This document shows, one piece after another, positions 9,430 through 21,630 of a stretch of DNA of 64,000 bases; within the stretch, counting starts at the first letter, position 1, and each line of letters opens with the position of its first letter. The stretch spans positions 235,370,473-235,434,472 of the forward strand of contig CM051462.1 in the NCBI GenBank assembly GCA_028095005.1, given 5' to 3'. The position numbers and the translations under genes are program-made. Origin of the DNA: Rhynchospora pubera. Its lineage: Eukaryota > Streptophyta > Magnoliopsida > Poales > Cyperaceae. The notes under the pieces are model-generated. The model saw nothing but the letters and a program-made list of their open reading frames with translations. It was not told the origin of the DNA and did not search any database.

Positions 9430-11611
9430 GTGTCACTTGCAACTCATTTTCCAGCAGTTGAGCAACTCAAAACTAAAATTCCTCAAAACAGTGGATATTT
9501 CACTCAAAATACAAAAGTGGAATATGTGATAAATGCCAAAAGCTTGATGCTTACTACCTGTGATGTTTTGGATATACAAAACAAACTCAAACTGACTGTA
9601 ATTAGGTGTCAAATCAAATCTTAGTGCTGTAAAACGAGTTACATGCAAATAACAATTGAAATGAAATGAAACTAAACACTTTTCTGCCCCTTTGGTCCTC
9701 ACATCAAAGTGTGATGCTTCAAGTCAAAATAAAAGCATAGACAAACTAAAATCAACCCCCTGAAGCTCCCCCAACATTTTCTGGCACAAAGAATGTCTCT
9801 GTGGGCTCCACAAAAGAGACTCAGATTAGACTTAAACTAAGCCGAATCGTCTCAGTTAAGGGAACCTCTCTCCAAGCTCCTTCATGAGAAATTGACCTCA
9901 CTAACGTCTTCTACATAAATCCAAGAATACAGTAAACCTCCAACTGGCAAAGGAAAGGAGTCTAAATGCCTCAAACGCCATTAATGGCAGCTCGAGATTC
10001 ATCAGATACCACAAGGAACCACAAGCCTTCATTTCCCCAATCGATGGCACCGAAGTATTCTCCTCAAACTCACGACTCCAACGAACCCAAACTTGACTGC
10101 AACGGTGGCCGAAAGCGTGGCAAATTCATCGGAGAACTTCCAGGGACTGAACTGCAAAAAGTCCATCTTCCATCGGAGAAGACGGATTCAAATCCGTGTT
10201 GTGCTGGATTTTCAGCGAACAAACTCCGTGTGACGGGTCGCTGACACGACAGTGACTCGTTACATCAAACGTTCTTAACTTAAAATAAATCTGACATGTG
10301 GGGCCCACTGTCAGAAAAATAAAATAAATAAAAATAAATAAATACCACGTCAGCTAGACACGTCAGCGCCAAGACAGCCACCTCAGCTGACGTGGACCAA
10401 TCAGGAATTTCCAAATAAACAGAAAACTTCAAAAATTCATTAAAAATAGTAGGAAACTCAGAAAAATACAAATAAAATATCAATAAATTCCTAAAAATCC
10501 AAATAAACCAAATTTACTCATATTTTGATATAAAAATCTGTCAAATTATTAGTCTTTTCTATTTTTGAAGTATCTTCAATATTAAATAAATTTTATAAAA
10601 TAATATTACATCAATTTATAAAATTCCAAAGTGATCTCAAAACTCAATTAAATTGTCTTAACAAATTTTCAAAAACAAATATTGACCTTTTAAAAGAAAT
10701 ACATTAAATATTAAGTATTTTTGAAAATAAACATAATACAAAATATAAAAAGATATTTCAAAAGTCTAAAATTAAAAATAAAAAAAAGGAAATCGTGAAA
10801 ATGGTAAAACCCAAAGAGAAACTCAAGAAATTAAAAATCCAAACACGAAACCCGAAATCAAGACCGAAACCTCTCCACTCAAAGGAACGAAATCTCTTTA
10901 GCAAATCGAAATCGACTTCAAGTAACTCCAAGATTCGAAGTTCTCACAAGTGGTCTAAAATAACCCCAAAAGAATCTAAATCAGATCCAAGACCTAAAAT
11001 AGTCTTGGAATTTCAAATTAAATTCAACTCGAAAGGCGCAAAATAGCCTTCGAATCAAACTCAAATCGAAAGGCCAAAGATAGCCTTCAAATCAAATCCA
11101 AAGGCCCAAAATAGCCTTGAAAACTCAAATCCAAATTCTAATCATCTAAAGGCCCAAAATAGCCTAAGGATCGAAAACAACGCCCCGATATGAAAATTAA
11201 AATCAAGTCTGTCTCAAATAACAAAATCATTCGAGTGTCCTCGATTGGGTCCCGTTAATTAGGTTTGGTACACCAATCGAGTCCGGTTCAAACCAAGAGA
11301 AATAAATCCGAAATAAACACAAAACTAACGATTTCCCTAGTCTTTACATATAATTCTTTAGATCCCTTAATCAGAGGTTCTCGTGAGCAATCACGAGGTA
11401 ATTAACAGTAGGGGCTTGCACCTACTGGAAATAAAGGACCCACGAAATCAACAAACCTCTTTAAGAAGCGACTCGTGTTTTGGTTCTCTTATCGTAAAGA
11501 GAGACTCGAACGGAGATCGAACCTTAAGGGGGGTGAATCTAAGGCTATGTTCCCATTTTTCGAGGAAACCCATTCCATTCTTCGAGGGAATGACGAAAAA
11601 GCCGCGACAAA
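9430..11611 (-). repeat. Inverted copy of repeat element E (copy E1)
   Basis: Read on the minus strand, this block is a diverged match to 15525-17790. Shared landmarks, in order from 11611 down, are CGCGGCTTTTTCGTCAT, the GAACATAGCC-TTAGATTCA region, an accent on AAAATAGCC-type minisatellite units (11000-11170), a GACGTG-rich segment near 10345-10395, and the GATTTGACAC stretch near 9610. No gag, pol or transposase motif is visible, so the class is open; a large non-autonomous LTR element is one possibility. Copy B has no E1. Confidence 0.75.
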
Positions 11612-11770
11612 AGGTAAAGTTGGTACTTGTGATATAAGAATTTAGAGAGGTAAATTTTCTCATGATGCTTCATCTTAGTTCAAAGTTCACATCGTCAGCT
11701 CATCCAAGAAACACATTTAAACACATTAAGCCAACTTGCATGAATTTCATGTAAGAAATAAATTTTGTTT

Positions 11771-11846
11771 GTATTTAATTTGAAATACTTGCTTGGGACA
11801 AAAGGCTTAGTTGTTGTTGTTGTTGTTGTATTTAATTTGAAATACT
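11771..11846 (+). mobile_element. Extremely 5'-truncated SINE with 19-bp target duplication
   Basis: A perfect 19-bp direct repeat, GTATTTAATTTGAAATACT (11771-11789 and 11828-11846), flanks a 38-nt insert. The insert reads TTGGGACAAAAGGCTTAG followed by GTT repeats. A GGGAC-AAAGGCTT-(GTT)n tail is characteristic of a widespread plant SINE 3' end (Au-SINE type). The target duplication shows this is a real insertion of only the 3' tail rather than a microsatellite. Confidence 0.8.
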
Positions 11847-12181
11847 GTTTATTTTCTTTCTAAAAGTTGCAAGCTGACCTTTTAATCTATAACTATTGTC
11901 TTCTCATTTGGTGCAAACATCTTTTATATAGTTCTTAATAGGTTGCAAAAACATACCTGATATTTCTCACCATCTTCTTCTGGCTCAAAAATCTCCACAA
12001 TAGACATTAGCTGCAAAATTGCTAACAAAAATGAAAAAAAAAGTCAAACTGAGTTGCTATATTCGGTAACCAAAAATATTATTGTCTTGATTGCAAGAAG
12101 GAAACAAAATGACCAAATGCTATTTTACAAAAATTCAACTGGACAAAACAAATTGACAAACCTCTATCCTAGTTCCTTGCG

Positions 12182-12572
12182 AAAACTCTATCCTAGTTAC
12201 TTTTATGCAGCAGATAAAACATTGAACTAAAATAAACCTGTTCAGTAAGATAACATAGATAGACTATAAGAAGGAGTAACAAAACACTCTAGATGGAAGA
12301 TGATGACAACGAAATAAAGAGAACTGGATCACCGTACACCGTGTTTCCTGTGCCTCCATCCTCTTTTTTTGTTCACATGATCTGCTTCCGCTAAGAAAAG
12401 CAAAAGAGGTGGGCCCCAGAACCACGATTCAGAACGTGGAGCGCGCTGCGTTCAGCAGCTTTTCCTTGCAAAAACTCAATCCTAGTTACTTTTATGCAGC
12501 AGATAAAACATTGAACTAAAATAAACCCGTTCAGTAAGATAACATAGATAGACTATAAGAAGGAGTAACAAA
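12182..12572 (+). repeat. 102-bp direct repeat bracketing a 187-bp segment
   Basis: Positions 12182-12283 and 12471-12572 are near-identical (AAAACTC-ATCCTAGTTAC... through AAGGAGTAAC), offset 289. The segment between them (12284-12470) matches 52762-52950 of copy B, where the repeat occurs only once, on the right. The extra left copy marks the right edge of the A-only block. Confidence 0.88.
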
Positions 12573-14050
12573 AAAATCAGAAACAATCACGTAATGGAGA
12601 CCAACGGCGCTGATCAGAAGAGGAACTCAAAAAGGGACGGCTGGGATGCAATATTATTTCTACAGTTCTTTGATGACTTGAAATTAAGGTATTAAGGTAT
12701 TTATGATTAAGATAATGATAATACTTCTAGAGTTAAAATTCAAAATTTGATATATGAATGGAAATTCATTTAGAAAAATTATAGACATTACGTATTAATT
12801 GAGTCATCCCTACTTAAACGTTGACATCTTTCTAATTAATTAAACAAGTGATGTAAATTGTCAAATTTTATTTTCAAAGCAACATCAATTTAAATTTTGA
12901 TTAATTATTATGATAATATCACTTGATCAAGAAAGCTCCATGATCAACTTGGTGTCCCCAAATTTTTTAAAAAATATGTTGAAAAATGGAATTTTTAGAA
13001 AGAAAAATGATCACCCCAAACAAAGAAAATAAAAATGAGAAAGGAATAGTATTATAACTCTTTTTTTTAGACATGAATTATTCTCTATTCTCATTTTCTT
13101 TTACCCTTATCAAACTTAGCCTTAGATTAATAATCTTCTTTCTTTCCAAAAGCACTAAAAAATTTCACATTTTATAAAAATATACTATTCTATCGAAGTA
13201 GGGTTGCATACGAGTTGAATTCGAGCTTGTTACTATAACTCAAGTTGGTTAGAGTCGAGTTAGAAACTTTCAAGTTTTTTTAGCTGGCTCAAACTTAACT
13301 TGTCTCCAACTCAAGCTGACTCACAAATCACGATCCAGCTCAAAATAACATATGTACAACAAAAAAAAATTTATTAAATTTATATTTATTTTGTTATTAA
13401 AATTGTTTGATATATACAACATTGGAACAATGAAATTATGATGATTTCCATTTTCTTTATTAATTTAGAGCAAAATGTGCTTTCAAATTCACTCTGATGT
13501 ATGTTGAAATTATCTAAAATGAAAAATATATAGTAATTTATTTATGATTCTTTTATAAACTTTTAATACTCTTAATTAATTACATTGATAATAATATTTA
13601 AAATATAAATTTATTATATGACGACTCGGCTCACGAGTTAACAAGTCGAGTTGAGCTAGAATTCGATTCATTAACCAACCGATTTGACTCAATTCGAATT
13701 CCACCCACTCAAGATATATAATGTGGGGAATACCCAGTATAATTAATTTGAAAATTTTACAAAGTGTCGTGTTCGGCTCTTATGAATGAGTCTAAGAAGG
13801 AGGAAGGATCTTTTTCGAGAAAATTCTTATTTATTTATTATTTTTAAGGACATATATATCACAACTTGACGACTGCATATGCAATGGTATTTCTTTCGTT
13901 TGGTAAATACGAAGGTACTGTATTATATATGTATATATTAACAAGAAAATAGCTGACTTTGGTTGTACTGATCCACAAATTAATTTCAGAAGAAGGAAAG
14001 TGGATGGAATGGGGAAAAAAATTAAAATTTAACATGTCCTTTTATATTTT
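12573..14050. other. AT-rich intergenic DNA shared by both copies
   Basis: There is no gene. Positions 13205-13715 contain scattered CGAGTT/AACTCG words with an inverted tendency (for example AGTTGAATTCGAG on the left and GAATTCGAATTGAG complement on the right). This may be an old, decayed MITE, but clear termini are absent. It is collinear with about 53050-54530. Confidence 0.5.
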
Positions 14051-14260
14051 TCTTATGTACGACCAACAGACACAACTTAATGGAAAGAAAGATATATAAG
14101 TGAAAAAAATTTGTAAAGAGTTAACTTCGGAGATGTACCCTCCGATATATTTTCTTATCCTACGACCAACAGACACAACGATAGGAAAGAACGATAAGTG
14201 AAAAAAAAAAGAATTTGTAAAGGCTAAAGAGTTAACTTCGGAGATGTACCCTCCAAGACA
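14051..14260 (+). repeat. 103-bp tandem duplication, copy A
   Basis: TACGACCAACAGACACAAC starts at 14058 and again at 14161. Both units end near GGAGATGTACCCTCC. The second unit is slightly diverged. The pair is also in copy B (about 54530-54740), so it predates the large duplication. Confidence 0.88.
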
Positions 14261-14262
14261 CT

Positions 14263-15524
14263 CTTTCTCCCCAGACCTTTTCGCTTCAATCTGTTTGCAA
14301 TTCCTAGAGTACTAGTAATGGGTAGCCCCTCCTATGACTAAGGAAACGACTGCGCGGTGATGACTCAAAAAATATGTAACGGCTGGCTTATAAATTTTAC
14401 TCGCTGGACTGACTTTCCAAATAAGAATTATGTCATCTTGTGCACCTGCAAACATCATCAAAATTAATTAGTAGATGTAGATCATTTAAATGTATCGAGA
14501 AAATTAAAAGCCTTTTACATTTGTGCGTGATCAACCATTTTAAATACTACTTTCGAATTTCAATCGAAAGAGGTAGGGGTTTTACCCTGCTTGTTTCAAA
14601 AAAAAAATAATAATAAAAAAATCAACAGTTTTAGTTCTTCAATTAAAATATTTCTTCTGTTATGCATTGCTTAGAAATTTCGAACTTGAGTATAGTGTCA
14701 CAAAGTTTGAAATGTAATGTCACGTCCCGCACCGACGGATCGCGGGGCGCGAGCTGAAAACAGTATCTTCTTTATCCATCCGACGGCCTATCAACCTACG
14801 TCGCAACAAAAAAACAAACAGAGTTAGGTACAAATCTCAGTAACCGGTTATTTAACGACGTAGCTTCTCTACAGTTAATTATTATATAACAAATTACAAT
14901 TAGACTGGATTATTCCACATAACAAATAATATATTTTACGGAGATAATCGGGTTTAGCTAGTCAGTCAGTCACAGTGGTCCCTCCCCGATCTCAGGAGAA
15001 TCAGGACCGGCCTCTCCCCGAACTCAAGAGGATCAGGGCTCAAAATTCAGATTCAATTCCATATCCAATTCCAAACCCAATATTCCATAAAATATACCAA
15101 TCACAATTCAATAAACATGTTCAACCAAAATCAAACGATAAATCAAATCATTCAATAAAAACGAAATTAAACACAGAGAAGTCCGGTTACCTAATTAAGT
15201 GGTTAAGAAATTCAAATCAGATCAGAATGACAATTCAATTCGAATGCGACGTACAATGGAATTTCAATCGATTGGCCAGATGAAATTCTAAACGATATTC
15301 AAAATGATCATTCCTTCCTTCTGGTTCGGGGTGGTTTCGAGTCGAGTAGCGATCGAGTTATAGTCTACTCGAAGTCGCGTCGAAATATGTCGAGTTAACT
15401 CGCGACTTATTCATTAGGCAGTTTTGAGTTCCCATGAGCAACTCGAAATCAAGTTATGATAACTCGAGTTAAGTCGTAGCTCGAAAATTCAACTCGAAAT
15501 TCGGTAATGCACTAAATACTTCTC
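14263..15524. other. Intergenic repeat-like DNA, copy A
   Basis: A TGTCACGTCCCGC box at about 14719 resembles the start of some plant LTRs, and the 15300-15500 stretch is rich in CGAGTT/AACTCG words. No coding domain was found. A 102-residue frame at 14975-15280 is almost the same in copy B (55450-55755), but it lies in repeat DNA and resembles nothing known, so I do not call it a gene. Confidence 0.45.
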
Positions 15525-17790
15525 GCGGCTTTTTCGTCATCCCTTGAAGAATGAAATGGGTTTCCTCGAGAGATGGGAACATAGCCTTAGATTCACCCCC
15601 CTAAAGGTTCGATCTCCGTTCGAGTATCTCTTAACGACAAAAGAACCAAAACGCGAGACGCTTCTTAAAGAGGTTTATTGATTTTGTGGATCCTTTCTTT
15701 CCAGTAGGCGCAAGCCCCTACTGTTAATTACCCCGTGATTGCTCACGAGAACCTCTGATTAAGGGATCTAAAGAATTATATGTAAAGGCTAGGGAAATCG
15801 TTGGTTTTATGTTTATTTCTTTCAGTTTAAACCGGACTTGATTGGTGTACCAGACCTAATTAACGGGACACAATTGAGGACATTCGAATAATTTTGTCAT
15901 TTGAGACAGACTTGGTTTTCGTTTTTTTTTTGTTGGGGCGTTGTTTTTTGTCCTTAGGCTATTTTGGGCCTTTGGAGGAATTGGATTTGGATTTGAGTTT
16001 ATCGAGACTATTTTGGGCCTTGGGATTTGATTTGAGTTCAAGACTATTTTGGGCCTTGGAATTTGGTTTGGGTTTCAAGACTATTTTGGGTCTTGGAATT
16101 TGGTTTGGGTTTCAAGACTATTTTGGGTCTTGGATTTAGTATGGATTTATAGGCTATTTTGGCCTTTGGATTTGGATTTGGATTTGGTTTTCTAGGCTAT
16201 TTTGGGCCTTTGGATTTGGTTTGGATTTCTAGGCTATTTTGGGCCTTTTTTGAGAATTTCCACCCTTGGAGTCGTTTGAAGTCGATTTCGATTTGCTGAA
16301 GAGGTTTCGTTCATTAAATGAAGAGGTTTTGGTCTTGATTTCGGGTTTCGTGTTTGGACTTTTATTTTCTTAAGTTTCTCTTTGGATTTTACCATTTTCT
16401 CAATTCCCTTTTATTTTTATTTATAGCTTTAGACTTTTGAATTTTTTTTTATATTTCTAATCATGTTTATTTTTTAAAATACTTGATATGTAATGTATTT
16501 CTATTAAAATCATTTCTATTTTCAAAATGATATCAATGTTTATTTTTTAAAATTCTTTAGAAGGATTTAATCAAGTTTTGAAATCATTTGGAATTTTACA
16601 AAATTGATTTAACATCATTTTAAAATTTTATAAATTTTATTTGATATTGAAAATACTTAAAAAATAGAAAAGATCAATAATTTGACAGATTTTTATATCA
16701 AAATATTAGTGAATTTGGTTTATTTGGATTTTTAGCAATTTATGGATATTTTATTTGAATTTTTCTGAGTTTCCTACTATTTTTAATGAATTTTTGAAAT
16801 TCCTGCATATTTGTCGTTTTCTGATTGGTCCACGTAGGCACAAAGGGCTGATTTGGCGTTGTCTGGACTTGACTTGGCGCTGACGTGTCAGCTGACGTGG
16901 CATGGCGCGATTTTAGGTTTGAACGAGCGTTGACCATCTTTCATTGCTTTGTGTAACGAGTTGTCGTCGTGTCAGTGACCCGCTACAAATGATTTCGCCA
17001 CAGAAGATCTGAGAAGGCGCGGGTTTAAACCCGTCCCCTCCGCCTGGAATTGGTTTTTTTGCAGTTTAGCCCCTCAAAATTCTCCGATCAACTCACAGCC
17101 ACTTTGACCACCATTTCAGTCGAGATTGAGTGCATTGGAATCGTCGAGGTTAGGAGATCACATTGGTGCCATTTATTGGAGCAATTAAAGCCTGTGTTGT
17201 CTTGTAGCTCCTGGGATGTCTCGAGTATCCATTAATGGTGCTCAAAGCTTCTTGTTTCTTTTTCTTTGCCAGAGATAGGTTGGTATCATCCACGGGCGTA
17301 TGTCAATGATCTTGGTGGTGTCGATTTTGCAGAGAGAGGCTTGGAAGGAGATGTACTTGACTGAGGCATTTCGGCCTGAAATTGAACAGATTTAGGTCTT
17401 GGCAGTAGGGCCCACATGGAGGCTTTCTCGCACCATAAACGATTTGGTGAGCTTCAGGGGATCAACTTCAACTTGTTTATGCATTCAATTTGATCTAAGA
17501 CGTTGTAATTTGGTGTGAGAGTCAAAGGGGGCAGAATTGCATTTTGTTTAACTTTGTTCAATTTTGCATTTGCATGTAAATGGTTTCTCAGCAATAAAGT
17601 TTGATTTGACACTCAATTCCAGTCAGTTTGAGCTTCCTTTGTATAACTGAATTATCACAGAGGGTGAAAACAAGTAAAATAGCATCTGCCACAGTTTGTA
17701 ATTTTCATGTTTATGCATTCTTAGACATTGTTTTCATGATTTTGTCTTGAACTACTTCAATTGCAGGAAATGCATTTGCAGGAGTTGTAA
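15525..17790 (+). repeat. Repeat element E, forward copy (E2), copy A
   Basis: This is the diverged inverted partner of 9430-11611. It contains a minisatellite (15955-16250), a T-rich tract (16370-16800), a GACGTGTCAGCTGACGTGG palindromic segment near 16878, and a GCGGGTTTAAACCCGTCC palindrome near 17018. No reverse transcriptase, integrase or transposase was seen. It is also in copy B (about 55985-58250). Confidence 0.72.
15955..16250 (+). repeat. Minisatellite of CTATTTTGGGCCTTGGA-type units
   Basis: About seven units of roughly 40-47 bp occur, each with GACTATTTTGGG-C/T-CTTGG or GGCTATTTTGGGCCTTTGG followed by ATTTGG-TTTGGATTT variants. The long open frames over it are a by-product of the repeat. 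Copy B has the same array at about 56415-56712; E1 has a shorter, more diverged array at about 11000-11170. Confidence 0.88.
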
Positions 17791-19324
17791 TGTACTCTAT
17801 ATAGCATATATGAATACAACCTTGGGGTTTAGCAAACATAAGTGACAATTCTGTCCCTTCTACAATGAAGATGAGACACACCTTTATCCAAAATTAGTGC
17901 AAACTTGCAGTGAATACTTTTAATGTATTTGATAAGTTTGATCTAAACAATTTTTTTTTAGGGAAAAGAACTTATGATCTGAAAATAACACTTTTATTTC
18001 ATAAGTGATCTTGTTGCTAAAACTTTGTATGAAATTCCACAAAGGCTAAAACATTGTATCTGTTGTCCATAAGGCCATGTATTTATTGTTCATGCCTAGT
18101 TTTACATTTTTATGCAAAGAAGTCCTCCCTTTTTCACTTATTTCCGTGGACAGATTTATTCATGTTCATAAACATTTTATTTAGTAATACTATGAAACTA
18201 GCTTAAGGCATGCAAAGGTATACAGAATTTATGTTCTTTTAGGCACTTGGGTCCATTTTGGCAGCACAACAGTAGGCATTATGTGTATTGTACAGAAATT
18301 CCATAATTTGAGCTATTTTGAACTCAAACCATGAAATTGCAGCCTAAGGAAACCTCAGCTTAAGCTATTGTTTCACCTAGTCAAGAGGATACCTCAGGCT
18401 AGGCGACCTCTCCTCAGTCTAGATCTAAGGAAACCTTAGTCTAAACAATGGGAGGAGAGGTCAGGAGTGAGAGAAGAAAAGAGAATCAAGCCAAATGTCA
18501 ATTGATGCTTCAGACTTCTTTTATTGATGTTTGAACAGAGAATTACAAGCTTGGAACCACTCAATTTCACCTTCTATCTCTTATCTCTATCTGCTCGCTC
18601 TATTGCCTCACTCTGTGCTAAGAAAACCTTATAATTCAAATAAAAAAAAAATGTGACTACACTTATCCCATGCATAGAGCGCTTGAAGGTCTCCCATTGC
18701 TGTCTCTACTTCTCAAGCCCAAACCTGTTTTCTCTAGAACCATGCCACCCCAACTCGAATCCAATCAATGCTTCTGTCCTATCCCGACTTAATATTTTTG
18801 ATAAATAAAAAATAAGATAAATTGTAGTAGAATAAATGAAAGAAATTGAGAAAAGTAAATAATAATGAAAATAAATGGCGGCTGCCAATTTGATTGATAA
18901 TTGTCTAATTCCTTTCACATACATCATGCGCAGCCCTTGGTCTTTATTATTTAATTGTTTTCTTACACCTTTAGTCAGGTCATGACAGCTTCAGAGGAGA
19001 TCATGCACAAAATTGGAGCTGTGTGCCACATCCTACCATCTTCACGAATACCTGATGAGCACGCAAAACAAAGGCATGACTGAAGTAAACGCCTGTGCTA
19101 AGAAGTCCCTATCACGCAAATTGAAAATAAAAAGTCAGGCACATTGACTTCTTGAGTGAAAGGTCGCAGGTTCGAAACCCGACTGGGGGTCTTTCATAGG
19201 CATTCAATTTAAAAATAAGTTGGGTGGTTTAGACCTCCAATTTATCTTAAAAAAAATAAAAGACTTAGGCACTTACCTCTTGGAGCGCTTACAAGCTTTC
19301 AATTACCTCTTGGCTTTAGTGTTG
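17791..19324. other. Intergenic DNA between element E2 and the transporter fragment
   Basis: There is no gene. Around 18350-18460 are repeated AAACCT-AG/CTAGG words. At 19169-19179 GGTTCGAAACC matches the pol III B-box, but no good A-box lies upstream, so a tRNA-derived SINE is possible and unproven. It is shared with copy B (about 58255-59780). Confidence 0.45.
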
Positions 19325-19975
19325 GGCCAATTTCTTCTTGAAGAAGTGTTCCAAGCAGCAGAGAAACAACTACAACTGGTCCAATTGCAACATCTTTTGA
19401 GCTACCCATTATAGCATAGATTAAAGGCAGAACAAAGCTGGAATGTGCAAATTCAAAATTACAGATTCAACATCTGAAGAAATTTTCAGGCTCTAATTCT
19501 ACATGCAGTTAATGAGGTACAGCTTACAAAGGCCATATTGTGGATCCATAGCTAGCGTTAAATAGCCAATGTCTTAGCAATCATACATAATCTTGTGTTA
19601 GAAAATATTAAGGGGATTGAAAGTGAAAAATAGAAAGAAGCAATTGCTTTCTTTCTTTCTTTTTGGTGTACAAACAAACTGTACCTGTGGAATGCAGAGG
19701 CTTGCAATGGTTAATACAACAATCAAATCACCTTTAAATTTTTTCAAATCATAATGCCTACCCCAATCAAGAATTGGGAAGAAGAACTGGAGGCAAAGCA
19801 ATAGCTTCCTTGACAGTGGCTTGTCCTTATAGGGTCGCAAGGGATCATCAGCAAAGAATGTTTCGTTGAAGAGAAGGCCTTCCTTCATATCATTGAACCT
19901 TTCATGAAATTCACCGAACAAATTTCATTTGGGGGGAAATCCAACTTTGTATTTTATTTGACCATTTTCCATTTG
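19325..19975 (-). pseudogene. Group-3 sulfate transporter, N-terminal fragment (copy A)
   Basis: Two adjacent exons of a plant SULTR-type sulfate/H+ cotransporter are recognisable. Exon 1 (about 19975-19685) includes NETFFADDPLRPYKDKP, FFPILDWGRHYDL and KGDLI-VLTIASLCIPQ, ending at a good donor (CACAG|GTACAG). Exon 2 (about 19447-19325) includes LPLIYAIMGSSKDVAIGP and SLLLGTLLQEEI. This covers only the cytosolic N terminus and the first membrane spans of a protein of about 650 residues; the STAS domain and most spans are missing. A TGA interrupts exon 1 (PPK-stop-NLF), and the expected GLTIAS reads VLTIAS. It is a transporter relic, most likely carried in by duplication or a mobile element. 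Confidence 0.85.
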
Positions 19976-21289
19976 GTAGGTCCACTGCTCTCCTCTGTTT
20001 TCAAAGTCGTCAGACACAGAATGGCCCAATCAGCGTTGCTAATGGGTTTGCTAGTTAGTTACCTGCAAATACAGCATGTATTTGTTAAACATTATGCATC
20101 AACATCATTTAATATAATCCGTAAAACCACAACTAAGCAATAATTGATTAATGGGCATGGCCGCCCTTTTATTTTATTGCGGTAGTGAATTCATGTAATG
20201 CTATATTGATAATGTGAAAATACCTTAACCCATGCTATATTGATAATGTGAAAATACCTAGGTTAAGGTATGCAAGGAAATACTGAAGTGCATTAGAGGG
20301 TGCATTCAGGAGGAAATGAATTTGCACTTATATAGGGTGTCCCGACTAATTCAAGCCTAGCACGTAGGCTGGTCAAGATTATATTCTGAATATTATACTA
20401 TAACATAGCATCTATGCATGTGGATGCGAAGTAGAACCATGTTCACTGAATGATAGTTGAGTAATCAAATTTGGTTTAATGAAATGCACAACACTTGTGT
20501 AACTTTTTCTCTACAGCCTAACTATTACAAAAGTCAACCCAAGAATGTAACAATGATTATTACGTCAAGAGATGTTGGAGGTTATAATTAAATTTCTTTA
20601 GTCAAAAGAGTTCACTGTCATCCTTTACCGCAATCCGCAAGAGTGAGAAGAAACTTGAGCAGTTCCCCCTCTTTCCTCCGTCCTCTTATCCCAACATGTA
20701 ACATTTACATGCAAGTGCTGCCGCCGTTAAAGGCATCTCGTCCGTTTGTGTTAAATCTCAACCAAACTCAACTTGATATGTACAAAATAATATTATATTT
20801 GACAAGAAATTACAAAGTTCTTTTGCCTTACATTCCAACTTGACACGTAGCACGCTGGAATTTAAATTTTCTACCTGGTATTTTTGAAAAATCCTATACA
20901 TTTGAAAATTTTGGAAATCATTATATACAGATCTTCAACAATTTGGATTAAATGGCTGGGTTTTAAGTACGAAACAAAGAAAAAAAAATTTCTAGTATCA
21001 AATAAGGAAAGAAGTTGAAGACGTGTTAAAAGTAAAAATTCTTTAATGTAGGATGTTTAGTGTTTACAGCTAATTTTAAAAACATCCTAGTGGGTGTTCG
21101 TGCATTGCTCGATCTATTTTTTCATTTTTAATGGTTATTAGCAGATTAATAATATAATACCTTTTGTAATATATACGAATTGTATATTATGAACATCACG
21201 GGAAAAGAAGCTTATTATAATCTAATTATCTTGTGGGGATAAACTTATTATAACCTAATTGAAGCAAACAAATAGACCCATTCATGTTT
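19976..21289. other. Intergenic DNA, copy A
   Basis: There is no gene. A 28-bp direct repeat, GCTATATTGATAATGTGAAA plus AATACCT, occurs at about 20198 and 20234, and a TACCTTAACC/GGTTAAGGTA inverted pair surrounds the second copy. It is collinear with about 59875-61225. Confidence 0.6.
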
Positions 21290-21298
21290 TTTTGTAAT

Positions 21299-21630
21299 GA
21301 GGAGGGTTCCGGTGCCTACAAATTTTCGTTGCCCCAAATGCCACAGATCCTGAGCCGATAGATCTAAATTTGATAGACGGTCTAGATCAAACTCATTAGA
21401 AATGCTATCGCTTTGTAAAATGAGAACCCGAAGGTCGAAAAAGAATCCAAACCTTCGACAATACTTGCGTCGCCTTTCGCTCCGTCGACAGCTTGATCTC
21501 TTCTCAACTTTCGATCTCTAGCTCTCTCTCTCTCCCATCATATCTCTAGCTTTCTTCTCTTGCGATCAAAGCTTGTGCTCTTACCTCTACTGTCGCAGTC
21601 CCAAGAGAACTCGAAACCCTAGTTTCTTCA
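21299..21630 (+). repeat. Left terminal inverted repeat of the Mutator-like element
   Basis: It matches the complement of 24018-24349 with moderate divergence (perhaps 15-20 percent by eye; outermost 30 nt almost identical). Divergence between the two TIRs argues the element is not young as a family member, although this insertion postdates the A/B duplication or was lost cleanly from B. Confidence 0.88.

Larger units (their letters stand above)
6746..12283. other. 5.5-kb block present only in copy A
   Basis: Left of 6746 and right of 12283 copy A matches copy B, but between these points copy B has an unrelated 485-bp segment (52276-52760). The block holds very A-rich DNA (7640-8110), a promoter and poly(A)-like unit (8560-8865), a run of hairpins (8872-9182), an inverted copy of a repeat also found at 15525-17790, and a SINE stub. 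No shared termini or target duplication were found at the block edges, so one insertion does not explain it. Confidence 0.75.

Noticed and set aside
14719..14760. LTR start at a TGTCACGTCCCGC box
   Set aside because: No matching second LTR, primer site or CA end could be paired with it.
14975..15283. 102-residue frame conserved between copies A and B
   Set aside because: The two copies are recent duplicates, so the frame is conserved by descent only. It lies in repeat DNA, is Asn/Ser-rich, and matches no family I know.
15894..16139. Phe/Leu/Gly-rich repetitive frame over the minisatellite
   Set aside because: It is produced by translating an array of 40-47-bp repeats; the sequence drifts without codon preference and the repeats are not multiples of 3.
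19161..19200. Possible tRNA gene (GGTTCGAAACC)
   Set aside because: Only a B-box-like motif is present. No acceptor-stem pairing or A-box was found, so at most it is part of an old SINE.
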